The notes: a model not told the origin generated them from the letters alone. DNA of 45,679 bases from Pseudohaliea rubra DSM 19751 (GCF_000764025.1 NZ_KN234766.1:1-45679), one strand, 5' to 3'; numbered from the stretch's first letter, positions 25,554-34,115 are shown. Numbers and translations: made by a program.

Positions 25554-26192
25554 TTACTGCAGGCCGGCGATATAGCTCGCGACGGCCTTGAGCTCGAGGT
25601 CGGAGAGGCCGAAGGCGTTACTGCGCATGATCTTGCTCTCGCCGTCGGTGTAGCGACCCTCGCCCGGTTGTTCGTAACCGGTCGCATAGGCCTTGAGCTG
25701 GCCCTCAAGGTACTCGGCGTGCTGGCCCGCGAGTGCCGGGAAGCCCGCCGGATCATTGCCATGCCCCTGCGGGCCGTGGCAGGCCGTGCAGGCGGCAACG
25801 CCGCGCTCGGCGACGCCAGCGCGGTAGACCTTCTCGCCGAGGTCCGCAAGCTTGGGGTCCGTCTGACCGCCGCTGCGCTCGAAACCGTCGTAATAGGCCG
25901 CCAGATCGGCCAGCTCCTGGTCGGTCTTGTTGTCGACCTGGCCGGCCATCTGGGCGATCACCCGTTCACCATCACGAATGGCGACGAGCTGCTCGTAGAG
26001 GTAGCGTTCGCCCAGCCCGGCGAGCTTGGGGAAGGAGGGGACCATGCTGTTTCCGTCCTGGGCGTGACAGGCGGCACATACGGCGGCCTGCGCCTCACCG
26101 GAAGCAGGGTCACCCTGGGGCCGGACGTCGGCGGCGGAAGCGTACTGGACAGCGCTCGCGGCGATGCCGCAAGCGAGCAACAGTTTTTTCAT
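25554..26192 (-). CDS. Cytochrome c4 (diheme c-type cytochrome)
   Basis: A 212-residue precursor with a Sec signal peptide (MKKLLLACGIAASAV, cleavage after YASA). It has two homologous cytochrome c halves, with heme-binding CAACH near residue 39 and CTACH near residue 135. Methionine ligands are expected in NSMVPSFP-type and SKIMRSNAF-type loops. Cytochrome c4 carries electrons in the periplasm from the bc1 complex to oxidases, and the oxidase cluster lies about 5 kb away. It follows the cytochrome c5 gene by 31 bp and ends at a strong terminator. Confidence 0.94.
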   Translation of the reverse strand: MKKLLLACGIAASAVQYASAADVRPQGDPASGEAQAAVCAACHAQDGNSMVPSFPKLAGLGERYLYEQLVAIRDGERVIAQMAGQVDNKTDQELADLAAYYDGFERSGGQTDPKLADLGEKVYRAGVAERGVAACTACHGPQGHGNDPAGFPALAGQHAEYLEGQLKAYATGYEQPGEGRYTDGESKIMRSNAFGLSDLELKAVASYIAGLQ

Positions 26193-26223
26193 AGCAAGTC
26201 TCGGCGCGGGAGCGCGCGGCGGA

Positions 26224-26520
26224 TCACTCCGCCGGCGAGCTCATGTAGGTGATCAGTTCCTGGTACTCTTCATCGCTGCAATCAAAGCACATGCCCATGG
26301 GCGGCATGGCATTCAGACCGTTCTTCACGGAAGCGACGAGAGCGTCCATGCCCTTGGCCATACGCGGCTCCCAGGCAGCGACGTCGTTGGTCTTCGGTGC
26401 GCCGGCGACGCCGGCAGCATGACACACGGCGCAGGCCTTGTTGTACTTGTCCATGTTCGGCTCGGCCAGGGCGACCGTAGAACCGGCGGCGACCAGCGCC
26501 GCAATCAGCAGTTTCTTCAT
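26224..26520 (-). CDS. Cytochrome c5 family protein
   Basis: A 98-residue precursor with a signal peptide ([19 protein letters not shown]) and one heme site, CAVCH, near residue 31. The [19 protein letters not shown] segment gives the axial Met and two extra cysteines (C-F-D-C) like the disulfide of cytochrome c5. The mature protein of about 79 residues is typical. It would shuttle electrons in the periplasm. The ATG at 26520 is preceded by GAGGTG. It is first in a two-gene unit with cytochrome c4 and has its own promoter. Confidence 0.92.
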   Translation of the reverse strand: MKKLLIAALVAAGSTVALAEPNMDKYNKACAVCHAAGVAGAPKTNDVAAWEPRMAKGMDALVASVKNGLNAMPPMGMCFDCSDEEYQELITYMSSPAE

Positions 26521-26586
26521 GGAAAACACCTCGGTATTGTAAGCCCGAATCCTTTTTCCCGTTTCCGGGAGTCGAAAAGCGGTGGC

Positions 26587-26614
26587 ATTATATACGACTT
26601 GCCCACGGCGACAA
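26587..26614 (-). promoter_or_regulatory. Sigma-70 promoter of the cytochrome c5-c4 unit
   Basis: On the minus strand TTGTCG (-35, 26614-26609), a 16-bp spacer, and a perfect TATAAT (-10, 26592-26587). Transcription would begin near 26580, about 60 nt before the cytochrome c5 ATG. The same AT-rich patch may serve divergent engB. Confidence 0.65.
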
Positions 26615-26627
26615 ACCGGTGCCCCTG

Positions 26628-27275
26628 ATGGCTACCCCAGCCCCCGACTACCGTCGTGCCGCCTTTTCTACCAGCGCGGCACGCTTCAACCAATGCCCGC
26701 CCGATGAGGGCTGGGAAGTCGCTTTTGCCGGCCGCTCGAACGCCGGCAAGTCGAGCGCCATCAACAGCCTCACGGGGCAGGCGAGCCTGGCCCGCACGTC
26801 GAGGACCCCGGGACGCACGCAGCTGATCAATTTCTTCGAGCTGTCGGCTTCGCAGCGCCTGGTAGACCTGCCAGGCTATGGCTACGCCAAGGTGCCGCTG
26901 GCGGTGAAGGCGAAGTGGATGCGCGAGCTGGAGCGCTATCTGCAGGCCCGCCAGAGTCTCCGCGGCCTGGTCCTGCTCATGGATATCCGTCACCCGTTCC
27001 GTGATTTCGATCGGCAGATGCTCGAGTGGGGCACGATGGCCGGCATGCCGGTGCATATCCTCCTCACCAAGGCCGACAAGCTCGGGCGCGGCGCCGCCAA
27101 GAGCGCCCTCCTCGCCGCCCGCCAGGAGGCGGCCGCCTACCCGGATGACATGGTGTCCGTTCAGCTTTTCTCGGCCCTCAAGCACGAGGGCCGCAAGGAA
27201 CTCACCGCCGTCCTCGACGCCTGGCTCACTGATGAGAGCGTTCTGGAACCGGAGACCCCCGACCCGGAGGAATGA
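26628..27275 (+). CDS. engB: Ribosome biogenesis GTPase YihA/YsxC (EngB)
   Basis: A 215-residue GTPase needed for large-subunit ribosome assembly. The G1 loop is GRSNAGKSS near residue 36, the G2 threonine region [12 protein letters not shown] near residue 60, G3 [10 protein letters not shown] near residue 80, G4 LTKADKLG near residue 144, and G5 FSALKHEG near residue 180. Length is normal with a short acidic tail. I chose the ATG at 26628; a GTG at 26619 is in frame. It is divergent from cytochrome c5 and convergent with polA, the same gene neighbourhood as in E. coli (polA-spf-yihA) and Pseudomonas. Confidence 0.95.
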   Translation: MATPAPDYRRAAFSTSAARFNQCPPDEGWEVAFAGRSNAGKSSAINSLTGQASLARTSRTPGRTQLINFFELSASQRLVDLPGYGYAKVPLAVKAKWMRELERYLQARQSLRGLVLLMDIRHPFRDFDRQMLEWGTMAGMPVHILLTKADKLGRGAAKSALLAARQEAAAYPDDMVSVQLFSALKHEGRKELTAVLDAWLTDESVLEPETPDPEE

Positions 27276-27289
27276 AGCGCGGCCGGGGC

Positions 27290-27532
27290 CTTTCGATGCC
27301 GGTCTGAACGCCAGAGCACATCCATGGGCGCTCCGCTCGGTGGCACGAATCATCGTCGGGACCCTTCGATGCCGGCGCCAGCGCCGCGGTAAACCCCTCC
27401 GGGACACGCTACAAGCACATCCATGGGCGCTCCGCTCGGTAGCATGGACCACCGTCGGGACCCTTCGATGCCGGCGCCAGCGCCGGTGAAACCCTCTCCG
27501 GGACACGCTACAAGCACATCCATGTGCGCTCG
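27290..27532. repeat. 99-bp direct tandem repeats
   Basis: Two adjacent 99-bp units, 27316-27414 and 27415-27513, each begin GCACATCCATGGGCGCTCCG and differ at about ten positions. A third unit starts at 27514 and diverges after about 18 bp, and a degraded partial unit precedes at 27290-27315. The units contain GGGACCCTTCGATGCCGGCG and CTCCGGGACACGCTACAA blocks. Confidence 0.9.
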
Positions 27533-27590
27533 ACGCGGGCCATCCATGGCCCGCGACGGTCCCGGAGAGGGTTTCACCGCCACTGGCGCC
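27473..27590. repeat. 118-bp nested palindromic element (outer stem with two inner hairpins)
   Basis: A 32-bp inverted repeat (27473-27504 against 27559-27590, two mismatches) encloses 54 bp holding two further perfect hairpins: GCACAT-CC-ATGTGC at 27514-27527 and GCGGGCC-ATCCAT-GGCCCGC at 27535-27554. The left outer arm is part of the second 99-bp unit. The design resembles a REP/BIME- or MITE-like element. It encodes no protein. Confidence 0.88.
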
Positions 27591-27648
27591 TGACGTGGTG
27601 CTATTCGAACAGCGCTGTCGCACCCACCAGAGGCAGGCGACGGGGGTT

Positions 27649-27739
27649 GCGACACCCTGTCCCGGGGCGTCAGCGGACAGGACGTCCGCTGCCGAGCTGC
27701 CATGGATGGCGCTTTTGCGACCCCGGGACAGGGTGTCGC
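27649..27739. repeat. 91-bp nested palindromic element, same architecture
   Basis: A perfect 19-bp inverted repeat, GCGACACCCTGTCCCGGGG at 27649-27667 against 27721-27739, encloses two hairpins: CAGCGGAC-AGGAC-GTCCGCTG at 27671-27691 and GCCAT-GG-ATGGC at 27699-27710. The outer arm sequence differs from the neighbouring element, but the layout is the same, and both carry a CCATGGAT/ATCCATGG core in an inner arm. Confidence 0.88.
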
Positions 27740-27855
27740 GAGCCCCGGCGCCGGGCTACGGAGCCCCCCCTGAGCCAACCACAAAGCGCCCCCGGCACAA
27801 ACAACAATGCACCCGACAAAGACCCATCAGAACCAGAAAGAATTAAGGCGGCCAT

Positions 27856-27896
27856 AAAAAAGCCCGGCGAGTGCAGAGAGGGAGCACCGGCCGGGC
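27856..27896 (-). terminator. Intrinsic terminator downstream of polA (3' end of the predicted sRNA)
   Basis: On the minus strand GCCCGGC (27896-27890) pairs with GCCGGGC (27868-27862), with an inner GTGC/GCAC extension, followed by six T residues (27861-27856). It can end both polA transcripts and the predicted small RNA. Confidence 0.85.
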
Positions 27897-27976
27897 AGGC
27901 TTGGCTTTCTCAGGGGAAGAGAAAGGGGCATTTCCACCGGGGATGGCGAAAATACCCAGTGTGACTTGCGCCACAC
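27856..27976 (-). ncRNA. Predicted small RNA in the Spot 42/ErsA position
   Basis: About 121 nt on the polA strand, between polA and engB. The 5' end can form AGTGTG/CACACT (27977-27972 with 27963-27958) around an 8-nt loop. A mostly unpaired middle includes a C/U-rich run (27929-27911, CCCCTTTCTCTTCCCCTG) that could pair with Shine-Dalgarno sequences, and the 3' end is a strong terminator. E. coli Spot 42 (spf) lies between polA and yihA/engB, and Pseudomonas ErsA in the equivalent gap. The identification rests on position, length and architecture; sequence identity to either RNA was not established. Confidence 0.5.
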
Positions 27977-27980
27977 TCAG

Positions 27981-28008
27981 ATAGACAGGGGACAGGCGCC
28001 GTTGTTCC
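27981..28008 (-). promoter_or_regulatory. Possible sigma-E/AlgU-type promoter of the predicted sRNA
   Basis: On the minus strand GGAACAA (28008-28002), a 16-bp spacer, and TCTAT (27985-27981) resemble the GAACTT-N16-TCTGA/TCAAA pattern of extracytoplasmic sigma-E promoters. ErsA of Pseudomonas is reported to depend on the sigma-E homologue AlgU, which makes the match suggestive. The -35 lacks the final TT and the -10 is imperfect. Confidence 0.35.
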
Positions 28009-28027
28009 CCGGCGCGGGAAAAAAAAG

Positions 28028-30754
28028 CTAGTGCGCCTCATCCCAGTTGTGACCGCTGCCGGCCTCGACCAGCAGGGGCACAGCCAGCTCCGCAGCGCCG
28101 GCCATGCGCTCGCAGAGCGCCGGGGCGATCGCATCGACCTCGTCCTCCGGCACCTCCAGGATGAGCTCGTCGTGCACCTGCATGATCAGGCGGACGGCCG
28201 GAGCTTCCGTGGCCAGCCAATGGTCCACGGCCAGCATTGCGCGCTTGATAATATCCGCGGCAGTGCCCTGCATCGGCGCGTTGATCGCCGTGCGCTCGGC
28301 GGCCTGCTGGCGCTGCTTGTTGCGGGCGTTGATTTCCGGCAGATAGAGGCGGCGGCCGAAAAGCGTCTCCACATAGCCCCGCTCATGGGCACCGGCACGG
28401 GTGCGCTCCATGTAGTCGGCGACACCCGGGTAACGCTCGAAATAGCGGTCGATGTAATCCTGAGCCTCGCTGCGGCCCAGGTGGAGCTGGCGGGCGAGCC
28501 CGAAGGCCGACATGCCATAGATCAGGCCGAAATTGATCGCTTTGGCCTTGCGTCGCTGCTCTGTCGACACCTTGTCCAGGTCCGTCGCGAAAACCTCCGC
28601 GGCCGTGGCGCAATGCACATCCAGACCTTCGTTGAACGCGGTGAGCAGACCCGTGTCGCCGGAAAGGTGCGCCATGATGCGCAGCTCAATCTGCGAATAG
28701 TCCGCAGCGAGAAGCCGATAGCCCTCGGGGGCGACGAAAGCCTGGCGGATGCGCCGGCCCTCCTCCGTCCGGATCGGGATATTCTGCAGGTTCGGGTCCG
28801 ACGAAGACAGGCGGCCGGTAGCGGTCACCGCCTGGTGGTAAGACGTATGCAGGCGGCCCGTTTTCTCGTTCACCAGGGTCGGCAGCTTGTCCGTGTAGGT
28901 GGACTTCAGCTTGGACAGGCCGCGGTATTCGAGAAGCACCTTAGGCAACGGGTAATCGAGGGCCAGCTCTTGCAGCACCTCTTCCGCCGTGGACGGCGCG
29001 CCCTTCGGCGTCTTGCGCAGCACCGGCAGGCCCAGGCGCTCGAAAAGGATCTCCCCGAGCTGCTTGGGCGAGCCCAGGTTGAAGGGGCCGCCGGCGAGCT
29101 CATGGGCGTCGGCTTCCAGCGCTTCAAGACGCTTGCCCAGGGCAGCGCTCTGCTCGGCGAGGCGGCCGCGGTCGACGAGGGCGCCGTGGCGCTCCATACG
29201 TGACAGCACCGGCACCAGCGGCAGCTCGATCTCCTCGAAGACCTTCCGTAGCGATGGCTCCGCCTCGAGCTTCGGCCACAGCATGGCGTGCAGACGCAGC
29301 GTCACGTCCGCATCTTCAGCGGCATAGGAGGCCGCCTGCTCCACGGCAACCTGATCGAAGGTGAGCTGCCTCGCGCCCTTGCCGGCGACCTCCTCGAAGG
29401 GGATCGTGCGGTGACCGAGATACTTCAAAGCCAGGCTGTCCATGTCGTGGCGGGTGGCCGTGGCGTCGAGGACGTAGGACTCGAGCATGGTGTCGAAGCG
29501 CACACCGGCGAGGTCGATAGCGTAGCGGGCGAGCACGCTGGCATCGTACTTCAGGTTCTGCCCGACCTTGCCCCGCGCAGGGTCCTCGAGGAGGGGCTTC
29601 AGCTTCGCCAGCACCGTGTCGCGGTCGAGCTGCTCCGGTGCCCCGGTGTAGCGATGCGCCAGCGGTACGTAGGCAGCTTCACCGGGCGCGACAGCGAAAG
29701 AGACGCCGACGATCTCCGCAACCATATAGTTGAGGCTGGTGGTTTCCGTATCGAAAGCAAAGAGCTCACAATCCCCGAGGCGGGCGAGCCAGTGTTCCAG
29801 GGCCTGTTCCGTGGTCACGGTATCGTAGCCGTCGCGGTCCAGGTCGCCGGCGGCGGTCTCCGGCGCCGGCGCCGCGCCCTCGCCGAGCAGCTCCTCGAGC
29901 CAGCCCTTGAACTCCAGCCGCGTATAAAGCTCGACCAGCGCGTCCCTGTCCGGTTGGCCCGCCGCGAGATCGCCGGGGGCGAAGGGCAGCGCCACATCGG
30001 TCTTGATGGTCGCGAGGCGGTAGGACAGGCGGGCCTTGTCTTCCTGCTCCGCGAGCTTCTTGCCGAGGCTTTTCGCCCCGCGCAGCGACAGCCCGGCCAC
30101 CCGGTCGAGGTTGGCATAGATATCGTCGAGGCTGCCCAGGCCCTGCAGCAGGCCGAGCGCCGTCTTCTCTCCGACACCCGGCACGCCGGGAATATTGTCC
30201 ACCTTGTCGCCCATAAGCGCGAGAAAGTCGATGATGAGCGAGGGCGGCAGACCGAACTTTTCCTTGACGCCGGCCTCGTCCAGTACCGTTTCGGTCATGG
30301 TGTTCACCAGGGTGATGTGCCCGTCCACCAGCTGCGCCATGTCCTTGTCACCGGTGGAAATCACCACCGCTTCGCCGCGGCCGGCGGCCTCCCGGGCGAG
30401 GGTGCCGATAACGTCGTCCGCCTCTACCCCCGCCTCACAGATGAGCGGAAGACCCATGGCGCGGACGATGGCGTGAATCGGCTCGACCTGGGCGCGCAGA
30501 TCATCCGGCATCGGCGGGCGCTGAGCCTTGTAGTCGGCAAAAAGTTCGTCGCGGAAGGTCTTCCCCGGCGCATCGAAAACCACCGCCACCGTGCTGCCGG
30601 GGTAGTCCTTGAGCAGCCGTCGCAGCATGCTGGTGACACCGCGGACAGCGCCCGTGGGCTCGCCGCTGGAGGTGGACAGCTCCGGCAGGGCGTGGAAAGC
30701 CCGGTAAAGGTAGGACGATCCGTCCACGAGCACCAGCGGTGCGGCGTCACTCAC
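28028..30754 (-). CDS. polA: DNA polymerase I
   Basis: Repair and Okazaki-fragment polymerase, 908 residues, all three domains present. The 5' nuclease (about 1-290) includes [18 protein letters not shown] and [19 protein letters not shown]. The 3'-5' exonuclease (about 315-510) keeps its acidic residues in [22 protein letters not shown] and [13 protein letters not shown], so proofreading should be intact. The polymerase domain (about 510-908) has [16 protein letters not shown] (motif A), [14 protein letters not shown] (motif B) and [11 protein letters not shown] (motif C). It starts with GTG at 30754, with GGGAGG about 7 nt upstream. It converges with engB across a repeat- and sRNA-bearing gap and lies just downstream of the oxidase cluster on the same strand. 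Confidence 0.97.
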   Translation of the reverse strand: MSDAAPLVLVDGSSYLYRAFHALPELSTSSGEPTGAVRGVTSMLRRLLKDYPGSTVAVVFDAPGKTFRDELFADYKAQRPPMPDDLRAQVEPIHAIVRAMGLPLICEAGVEADDVIGTLAREAAGRGEAVVISTGDKDMAQLVDGHITLVNTMTETVLDEAGVKEKFGLPPSLIIDFLALMGDKVDNIPGVPGVGEKTALGLLQGLGSLDDIYANLDRVAGLSLRGAKSLGKKLAEQEDKARLSYRLATIKTDVALPFAPGDLAAGQPDRDALVELYTRLEFKGWLEELLGEGAAPAPETAAGDLDRDGYDTVTTEQALEHWLARLGDCELFAFDTETTSLNYMVAEIVGVSFAVAPGEAAYVPLAHRYTGAPEQLDRDTVLAKLKPLLEDPARGKVGQNLKYDASVLARYAIDLAGVRFDTMLESYVLDATATRHDMDSLALKYLGHRTIPFEEVAGKGARQLTFDQVAVEQAASYAAEDADVTLRLHAMLWPKLEAEPSLRKVFEEIELPLVPVLSRMERHGALVDRGRLAEQSAALGKRLEALEADAHELAGGPFNLGSPKQLGEILFERLGLPVLRKTPKGAPSTAEEVLQELALDYPLPKVLLEYRGLSKLKSTYTDKLPTLVNEKTGRLHTSYHQAVTATGRLSSSDPNLQNIPIRTEEGRRIRQAFVAPEGYRLLAADYSQIELRIMAHLSGDTGLLTAFNEGLDVHCATAAEVFATDLDKVSTEQRRKAKAINFGLIYGMSAFGLARQLHLGRSEAQDYIDRYFERYPGVADYMERTRAGAHERGYVETLFGRRLYLPEINARNKQRQQAAERTAINAPMQGTAADIIKRAMLAVDHWLATEAPAVRLIMQVHDELILEVPEDEVDAIAPALCERMAGAAELAVPLLVEAGSGHNWDEAH

Positions 30755-30770
30755 GGTTGTACCTCCCGGG

Positions 30771-31409
30771 TCAGCGGTTCCAGCGATAGAGCGCGGAGCG
30801 CAGAGTGACCTTCATCTTGGCGAGATCAAGGGGTGCCTTGAAAAACCCGTGGTAGTCCCCCCGCGGGTTGATGAGCACCACATTGGCACTGTGGTCCACC
30901 ACGTAGTCCTCACCCTGCCCGGGCACCTTGCGGAAGGGCGCGTTCAACTTGGTAGCAAAGCTGTAGAGATCGAGGAACTCGCCGGTGACACCGGTGAAAT
31001 CGTCATTGAAGTAGGGCACATAGCTGGCGAGCTGGTCCACCGTGTCCCGGGCCGGGTCCACGGAGACCATGAACACGGCGGTGTCTTCCGCCTCCGTGCC
31101 CTCGAGTTTGCCGGCGAGGCGATCGAGGAAGGCCATGGTCGTGGGGCAGATGTCCGGGCAGTGGGTAAAGCCGAAGAACACCAGACTCCATTGCCCCTCG
31201 AGCCGCGCCGGAACAAAGGGCTCGCCGCGGTGGTCCACCAGGGCGAAGTCACCAAGCTCCCGCGGGGTGTCGAGGAGAAAGAGCCCGTTGGCGCGCATCT
31301 CACTCACCGTGAGGACCCGCGGCTGCTGGATGCGGTGCACAAAGCCGGCCACGATCAGCAGAACGAACGCGAGCACGCCGACAATCGTCAGGCGTATGCC
31401 GCGGGTCAT
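30771..31409 (-). CDS. SCO1/SenC/PrrC family copper chaperone
   Basis: Membrane-anchored periplasmic thioredoxin-fold protein that delivers copper to, or reduces, the CuA site of oxidase subunit II. 212 residues with one N-terminal membrane anchor ([17 protein letters not shown]). The copper-binding CxxxC is in [12 protein letters not shown] near residue 75 and the third ligand His in [11 protein letters not shown] near residue 170. The ATG at 31409 is chosen; an in-frame GTG at 31433 overlaps the cyoE stop by 4 bp and is a real alternative, adding eight residues. It is the last gene of the oxidase cluster. Confidence 0.93.
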   Translation of the reverse strand: MTRGIRLTIVGVLAFVLLIVAGFVHRIQQPRVLTVSEMRANGLFLLDTPRELGDFALVDHRGEPFVPARLEGQWSLVFFGFTHCPDICPTTMAFLDRLAGKLEGTEAEDTAVFMVSVDPARDTVDQLASYVPYFNDDFTGVTGEFLDLYSFATKLNAPFRKVPGQGEDYVVDHSANVVLINPRGDYHGFFKAPLDLAKMKVTLRSALYRWNR

Positions 31410-31429
31410 GGGCTTGCCGCTGGCGCCGC

Positions 31430-32338
31430 TCACGGTACCGGATATCCAGGCTGGAACAGGTAGTGATCCACCAGCATGACCAGGAACAACAGCATCAGGT
31501 AATTGATGGAGAACTTGAAGGTCATGATCGGTGCCCGCGGGTCCGTGCCGCGCATGAGCACAATGGACCACCAGAGGAAGCGGCCACCGAGCACCAGCGC
31601 ACCGGCAAGATAGAGCGGACCGGAAAGACGCGTGGCAAAAGGCAGCAGCGTGATGAGAAACATGATGATCGTATACAGCAGGATATGCAGCTTGGTGAAG
31701 GCCTCGCCATGCGTTACCGGCAGCATGGGCACATCGACCAGGGCGTACTCCTCCTTGCGGTGGATCGCCAGAGCCCAGAAATGCGGCGGCGTCCAGGCGA
31801 AAATGATCAGCACCAGCAGCAGCGCATGGCCGTGGATCTCCCCGGTGACCGCCGTCCAGCCGAGGAGGGGCGGTGCTGCCCCGGCGAGGCCGCCGATGAC
31901 AATATTCTGCGGCGTCGCGCGCTTGAGGAACAGGGTATAGATGAATGCATAGCCGACCAGGGATGCCAGGGTCAGCCAGGCAGTGAGCGCGTTCACCCAC
32001 AGCAGCAGAATGGCCATGCCGGCAAGACCGAGGGCCAGGGCGAAGAGGGCGGCGTGCAGCGGCGAGACCCGGCCGCGGGCGATCGGCCTGTTGCGGGTCC
32101 GCGCCATACGCTCATCGATACGCTGATCCACGAGATGGTTGACCGCCGCCGCGGCGCCGGCGCAAAGGGCGATGCCGAGATTGCCGAGGATGAGCGCATC
32201 CAGCGGCACCCAGCCCGGCACGGCCATGCACATGCCGATGACCGAGGTGAGGATCATCAGCGCCACTACCCCCGGCTTGGTGAGTTCCTTGTAGTCGCGC
32301 CAGCTGGCGCCCGGGGCCCGGGTAACGGCTTCGGTCAT
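31430..32338 (-). CDS. cyoE: Heme O synthase (protoheme IX farnesyltransferase)
   Basis: Adds a farnesyl group to heme b, producing heme O for the oxidase. A 302-residue UbiA-family membrane protein with about nine segments. The first aspartate-rich motif is [20 protein letters not shown] near residue 69. [17 protein letters not shown] is the CyoE-typical loop, and [16 protein letters not shown] near residue 195 carries the second acidic site. The ATG at 32338 is used; a GTG at 32347 overlapping the previous stop is possible. The heme A synthase gene (ctaA) that often sits directly upstream is absent. Confidence 0.95.
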   Translation of the reverse strand: MTEAVTRAPGASWRDYKELTKPGVVALMILTSVIGMCMAVPGWVPLDALILGNLGIALCAGAAAAVNHLVDQRIDERMARTRNRPIARGRVSPLHAALFALALGLAGMAILLLWVNALTAWLTLASLVGYAFIYTLFLKRATPQNIVIGGLAGAAPPLLGWTAVTGEIHGHALLLVLIIFAWTPPHFWALAIHRKEEYALVDVPMLPVTHGEAFTKLHILLYTIIMFLITLLPFATRLSGPLYLAGALVLGGRFLWWSIVLMRGTDPRAPIMTFKFSINYLMLLFLVMLVDHYLFQPGYPVP

Positions 32339-32343
32339 CGCGG

Positions 32344-33030
32344 TCACCCGTTCGAGTTCTTGAGGAGGAACTTCAAGTCGGCCATCACATCCTTGTAGCT
32401 GACGCTGTCATCGTAGGCCATCATCACCCAGCCTGCGGGGTCCACGAGGTACCAGGTATCGGGGCGATCGGCGAGCTCCGGAAACTGCGCGCGCAAGGCA
32501 GCGCGGTCCGCGCCGAGGGTTAACAGACCCACGTGCTGCGTCCTCAGGTAGGCTCTGAAGTCTGCCGGGGGAGCGCTGCCATCGCTGAGTGCCTCAGCGG
32601 AAAACGCGGTGTCCGCCAGCGGACGGTCCCCGACCCAGGCCCGCTGCAGGCGATTGAACGCCTTGCCCATGGCAACGTGAATCTGCCGCGTGAGGTAGAG
32701 CCGTCGCTCACAGCTGGCATCACAGGCGCCGGGGGCGGGCACCAGCAGGGTCCACTTCGGCTCCCCGGAGGCCAGGGTAAAGGCGTTGCCGGCCTGATCA
32801 ACGAGGCCGAGCTCAGTGACCGGCCGTGGCGGCGCCAGGAGCTCGCCGTTGTTCGCAGTTCCCAGGGAACCGACGAGATCGAGCTCACCGTTGACAACGA
32901 AGTACCAGAGCCAGGTCGCGGCGAGGATCATGGTCACCGGGATGCCGACAATGGTCAGCAGCACCAGGCGGTTCCGGTTTACCGTGGCCCGATCGAACGC
33001 CGGCGCCGTTTTACCCATCGGTTCAGTCAT
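32344..33030 (-). CDS. Cox-cluster membrane-anchored protein with SCO-like CxxxC
   Basis: A 228-residue protein of unknown function, with one N-terminal membrane segment ([20 protein letters not shown]) and a periplasmic domain. The domain contains CDASC near residue 100 after a LLVPAPGA strand, the place where SCO proteins carry their copper CxxxC. The SCO third ligand His is missing: the equivalent strand reads [14 protein letters not shown]. This suggests a thioredoxin-fold relative rather than a canonical copper chaperone. A protein of this kind lies between SURF1 and the heme synthases in Pseudomonas oxidase clusters. The ATG at 33030 has GAAAGG just upstream and overlaps the SURF1 stop. 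Confidence 0.8.
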   Translation of the reverse strand: MTEPMGKTAPAFDRATVNRNRLVLLTIVGIPVTMILAATWLWYFVVNGELDLVGSLGTANNGELLAPPRPVTELGLVDQAGNAFTLASGEPKWTLLVPAPGACDASCERRLYLTRQIHVAMGKAFNRLQRAWVGDRPLADTAFSAEALSDGSAPPADFRAYLRTQHVGLLTLGADRAALRAQFPELADRPDTWYLVDPAGWVMMAYDDSVSYKDVMADLKFLLKNSNG

Positions 33031-33808
33031 CCTTTCTTCCCGTTGCCTTGGGCCCGCCGCGCAGCAGGGCCCAGAGATTGCTGCTGCGCAGCACAAAAAA
33101 CAACCCCAGTACGGCGGCCATGGTGAACCACTGCACGGCATAGCCGCGGTGTTTCGCCGGGCTGACGTTGACCACCGGCCACGCTGCAGCCAGCGCCCCG
33201 GGAGCGGTCGCATCGAGGCGCACGCTCCAGGGAAAGACCGCAGCGCCGAGTTCAGCGGCCAGCGCCGCCGTAAGCGGCGCCATCTCCAGGGCCTGTACCA
33301 CCCGCGGCCAGTCGTCCACGGCCTGCGATTGCTCGCCCAGGAGGTAGGGCGGGTCCGGGGGCACGTAAAGCTGCCCCGTGAGCTCCACCCGCCCGGCGGG
33401 GGCGGCGGGCTGCGGCAGCGAGCGTCGCGCCGGATCTCCCGGAACCCAGCCGCGGTTCACCAGCGTGTAAGCGCCGTCGTCCCTGGCGAACAGGGACACC
33501 ACCTCGTAGCCGAAGCGGCCGCCCTGAATCCGGTTGTCCAGGAGCAGATAACGCCCCGCCACGTAGCGCCCCTGGAGGCGCACCGGCAGGTAGGCAAGGG
33601 CCGCAGGTTCCCGCGCCGCGAGAGCCTGACCAAGCCGTGCGGGGGCCGCCGCCTGCCGCGCCTCGAAGCGGGCGAGCAGTTCACGTTTTTCCCTTTCGCG
33701 GTCGAGCTGCCAGAACCCGAGGGTGACCAGCACCGGCAGCAGCAGCAGCACCAGCACGGTGGTGCGCCACTCCAGATCCAGCTCCAGGGCACCGAAGGAC
33801 GCCTGCAT
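33023..33808 (-). CDS. SURF1 family oxidase assembly protein
   Basis: A 261-residue inner-membrane protein that assists heme insertion into oxidase subunit I. It has the usual two membrane segments at the ends (VLVLLLLPVLVTLGFWQL and WFTMAAVLGLFFVL). The periplasmic domain carries LLLDNRIQGGRFGYEVVS and LVNRGWVPGDPARR, the SURF1 signature. The ATG at 33808 is preferred over a GTG at 33814. It is divergent from the small DUF2909 gene. Confidence 0.93.
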   Translation of the reverse strand: MQASFGALELDLEWRTTVLVLLLLPVLVTLGFWQLDREREKRELLARFEARQAAAPARLGQALAAREPAALAYLPVRLQGRYVAGRYLLLDNRIQGGRFGYEVVSLFARDDGAYTLVNRGWVPGDPARRSLPQPAAPAGRVELTGQLYVPPDPPYLLGEQSQAVDDWPRVVQALEMAPLTAALAAELGAAVFPWSVRLDATAPGALAAAWPVVNVSPAKHRGYAVQWFTMAAVLGLFFVLRSSNLWALLRGGPKATGRKDD

Positions 33809-33862
33809 CAGCACACGTCCACTGCGCTATACTGGCCGTTTGCGCAGGATCCGGGGGCCGTT

Positions 33863-34111
33863 GTGCTGAAAGGGCTGATCATCGTATTCATGGTACTACT
33901 CGTAGCCAGCCTCGGCAGCGGGCTGTACTTCCTGCTTGTGGACCAGGGTGACAAGAACAGCCGGCGAACCTTGCATTCCCTCGGGGTCCGTCTCGGACTG
34001 GCGCTGGGGCTGGCGACCGTAATCGTCTACGGCGTCGCCACGGGCCAGCTTGGCCACGGTAATCCCTGGGACGCCGGCCCGGAAAGCGCAGCTTCCCGGG
34101 CCGCGGAGTGA
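33863..34111 (+). CDS. DUF2909 twin-transmembrane protein
   Basis: An 82-residue protein with two membrane segments (LKGLIIVFMVLLVASLGSGL and LGLALGLATVIVYGVATG) separated by a short DQGDKNSRRTLHSLGVR loop, the pattern of DUF2909. Genes of this family are found in oxidase clusters of gammaproteobacteria; the function is unknown. It starts with GTG at 33863, and a TATACT hexamer at 33828-33833 may be its -10. It runs opposite to all cox genes, facing coxC, with a 4-bp gap between the stop codons. Confidence 0.85.
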   Translation: MLKGLIIVFMVLLVASLGSGLYFLLVDQGDKNSRRTLHSLGVRLGLALGLATVIVYGVATGQLGHGNPWDAGPESAASRAAE

Positions 34112-34115
34112 TGAT

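Larger units (their letters stand above)
27276..28027. other. Gene-free repeat-rich region between engB and polA
   Basis: 752 bp with no credible protein gene between two convergent genes. From left to right it holds 99-bp tandem repeats (27290-27532), a 118-bp nested-hairpin element (27473-27590), a second nested-hairpin element (27649-27739), an A/C-rich single-stranded-looking stretch (27770-27845), and a predicted small RNA with terminator and promoter on the polA strand (27856-28008). Frames here encode only translated repeats. Confidence 0.8.

Noticed and set aside
26517-27623. Minus-strand frame with repeated AHGCACSVSRRG peptides, and a related frame at 27350-27784
   Set aside because: These are translations of the 99-bp tandem repeats and hairpin arms running into antisense engB; no start signal or domain supports a protein.
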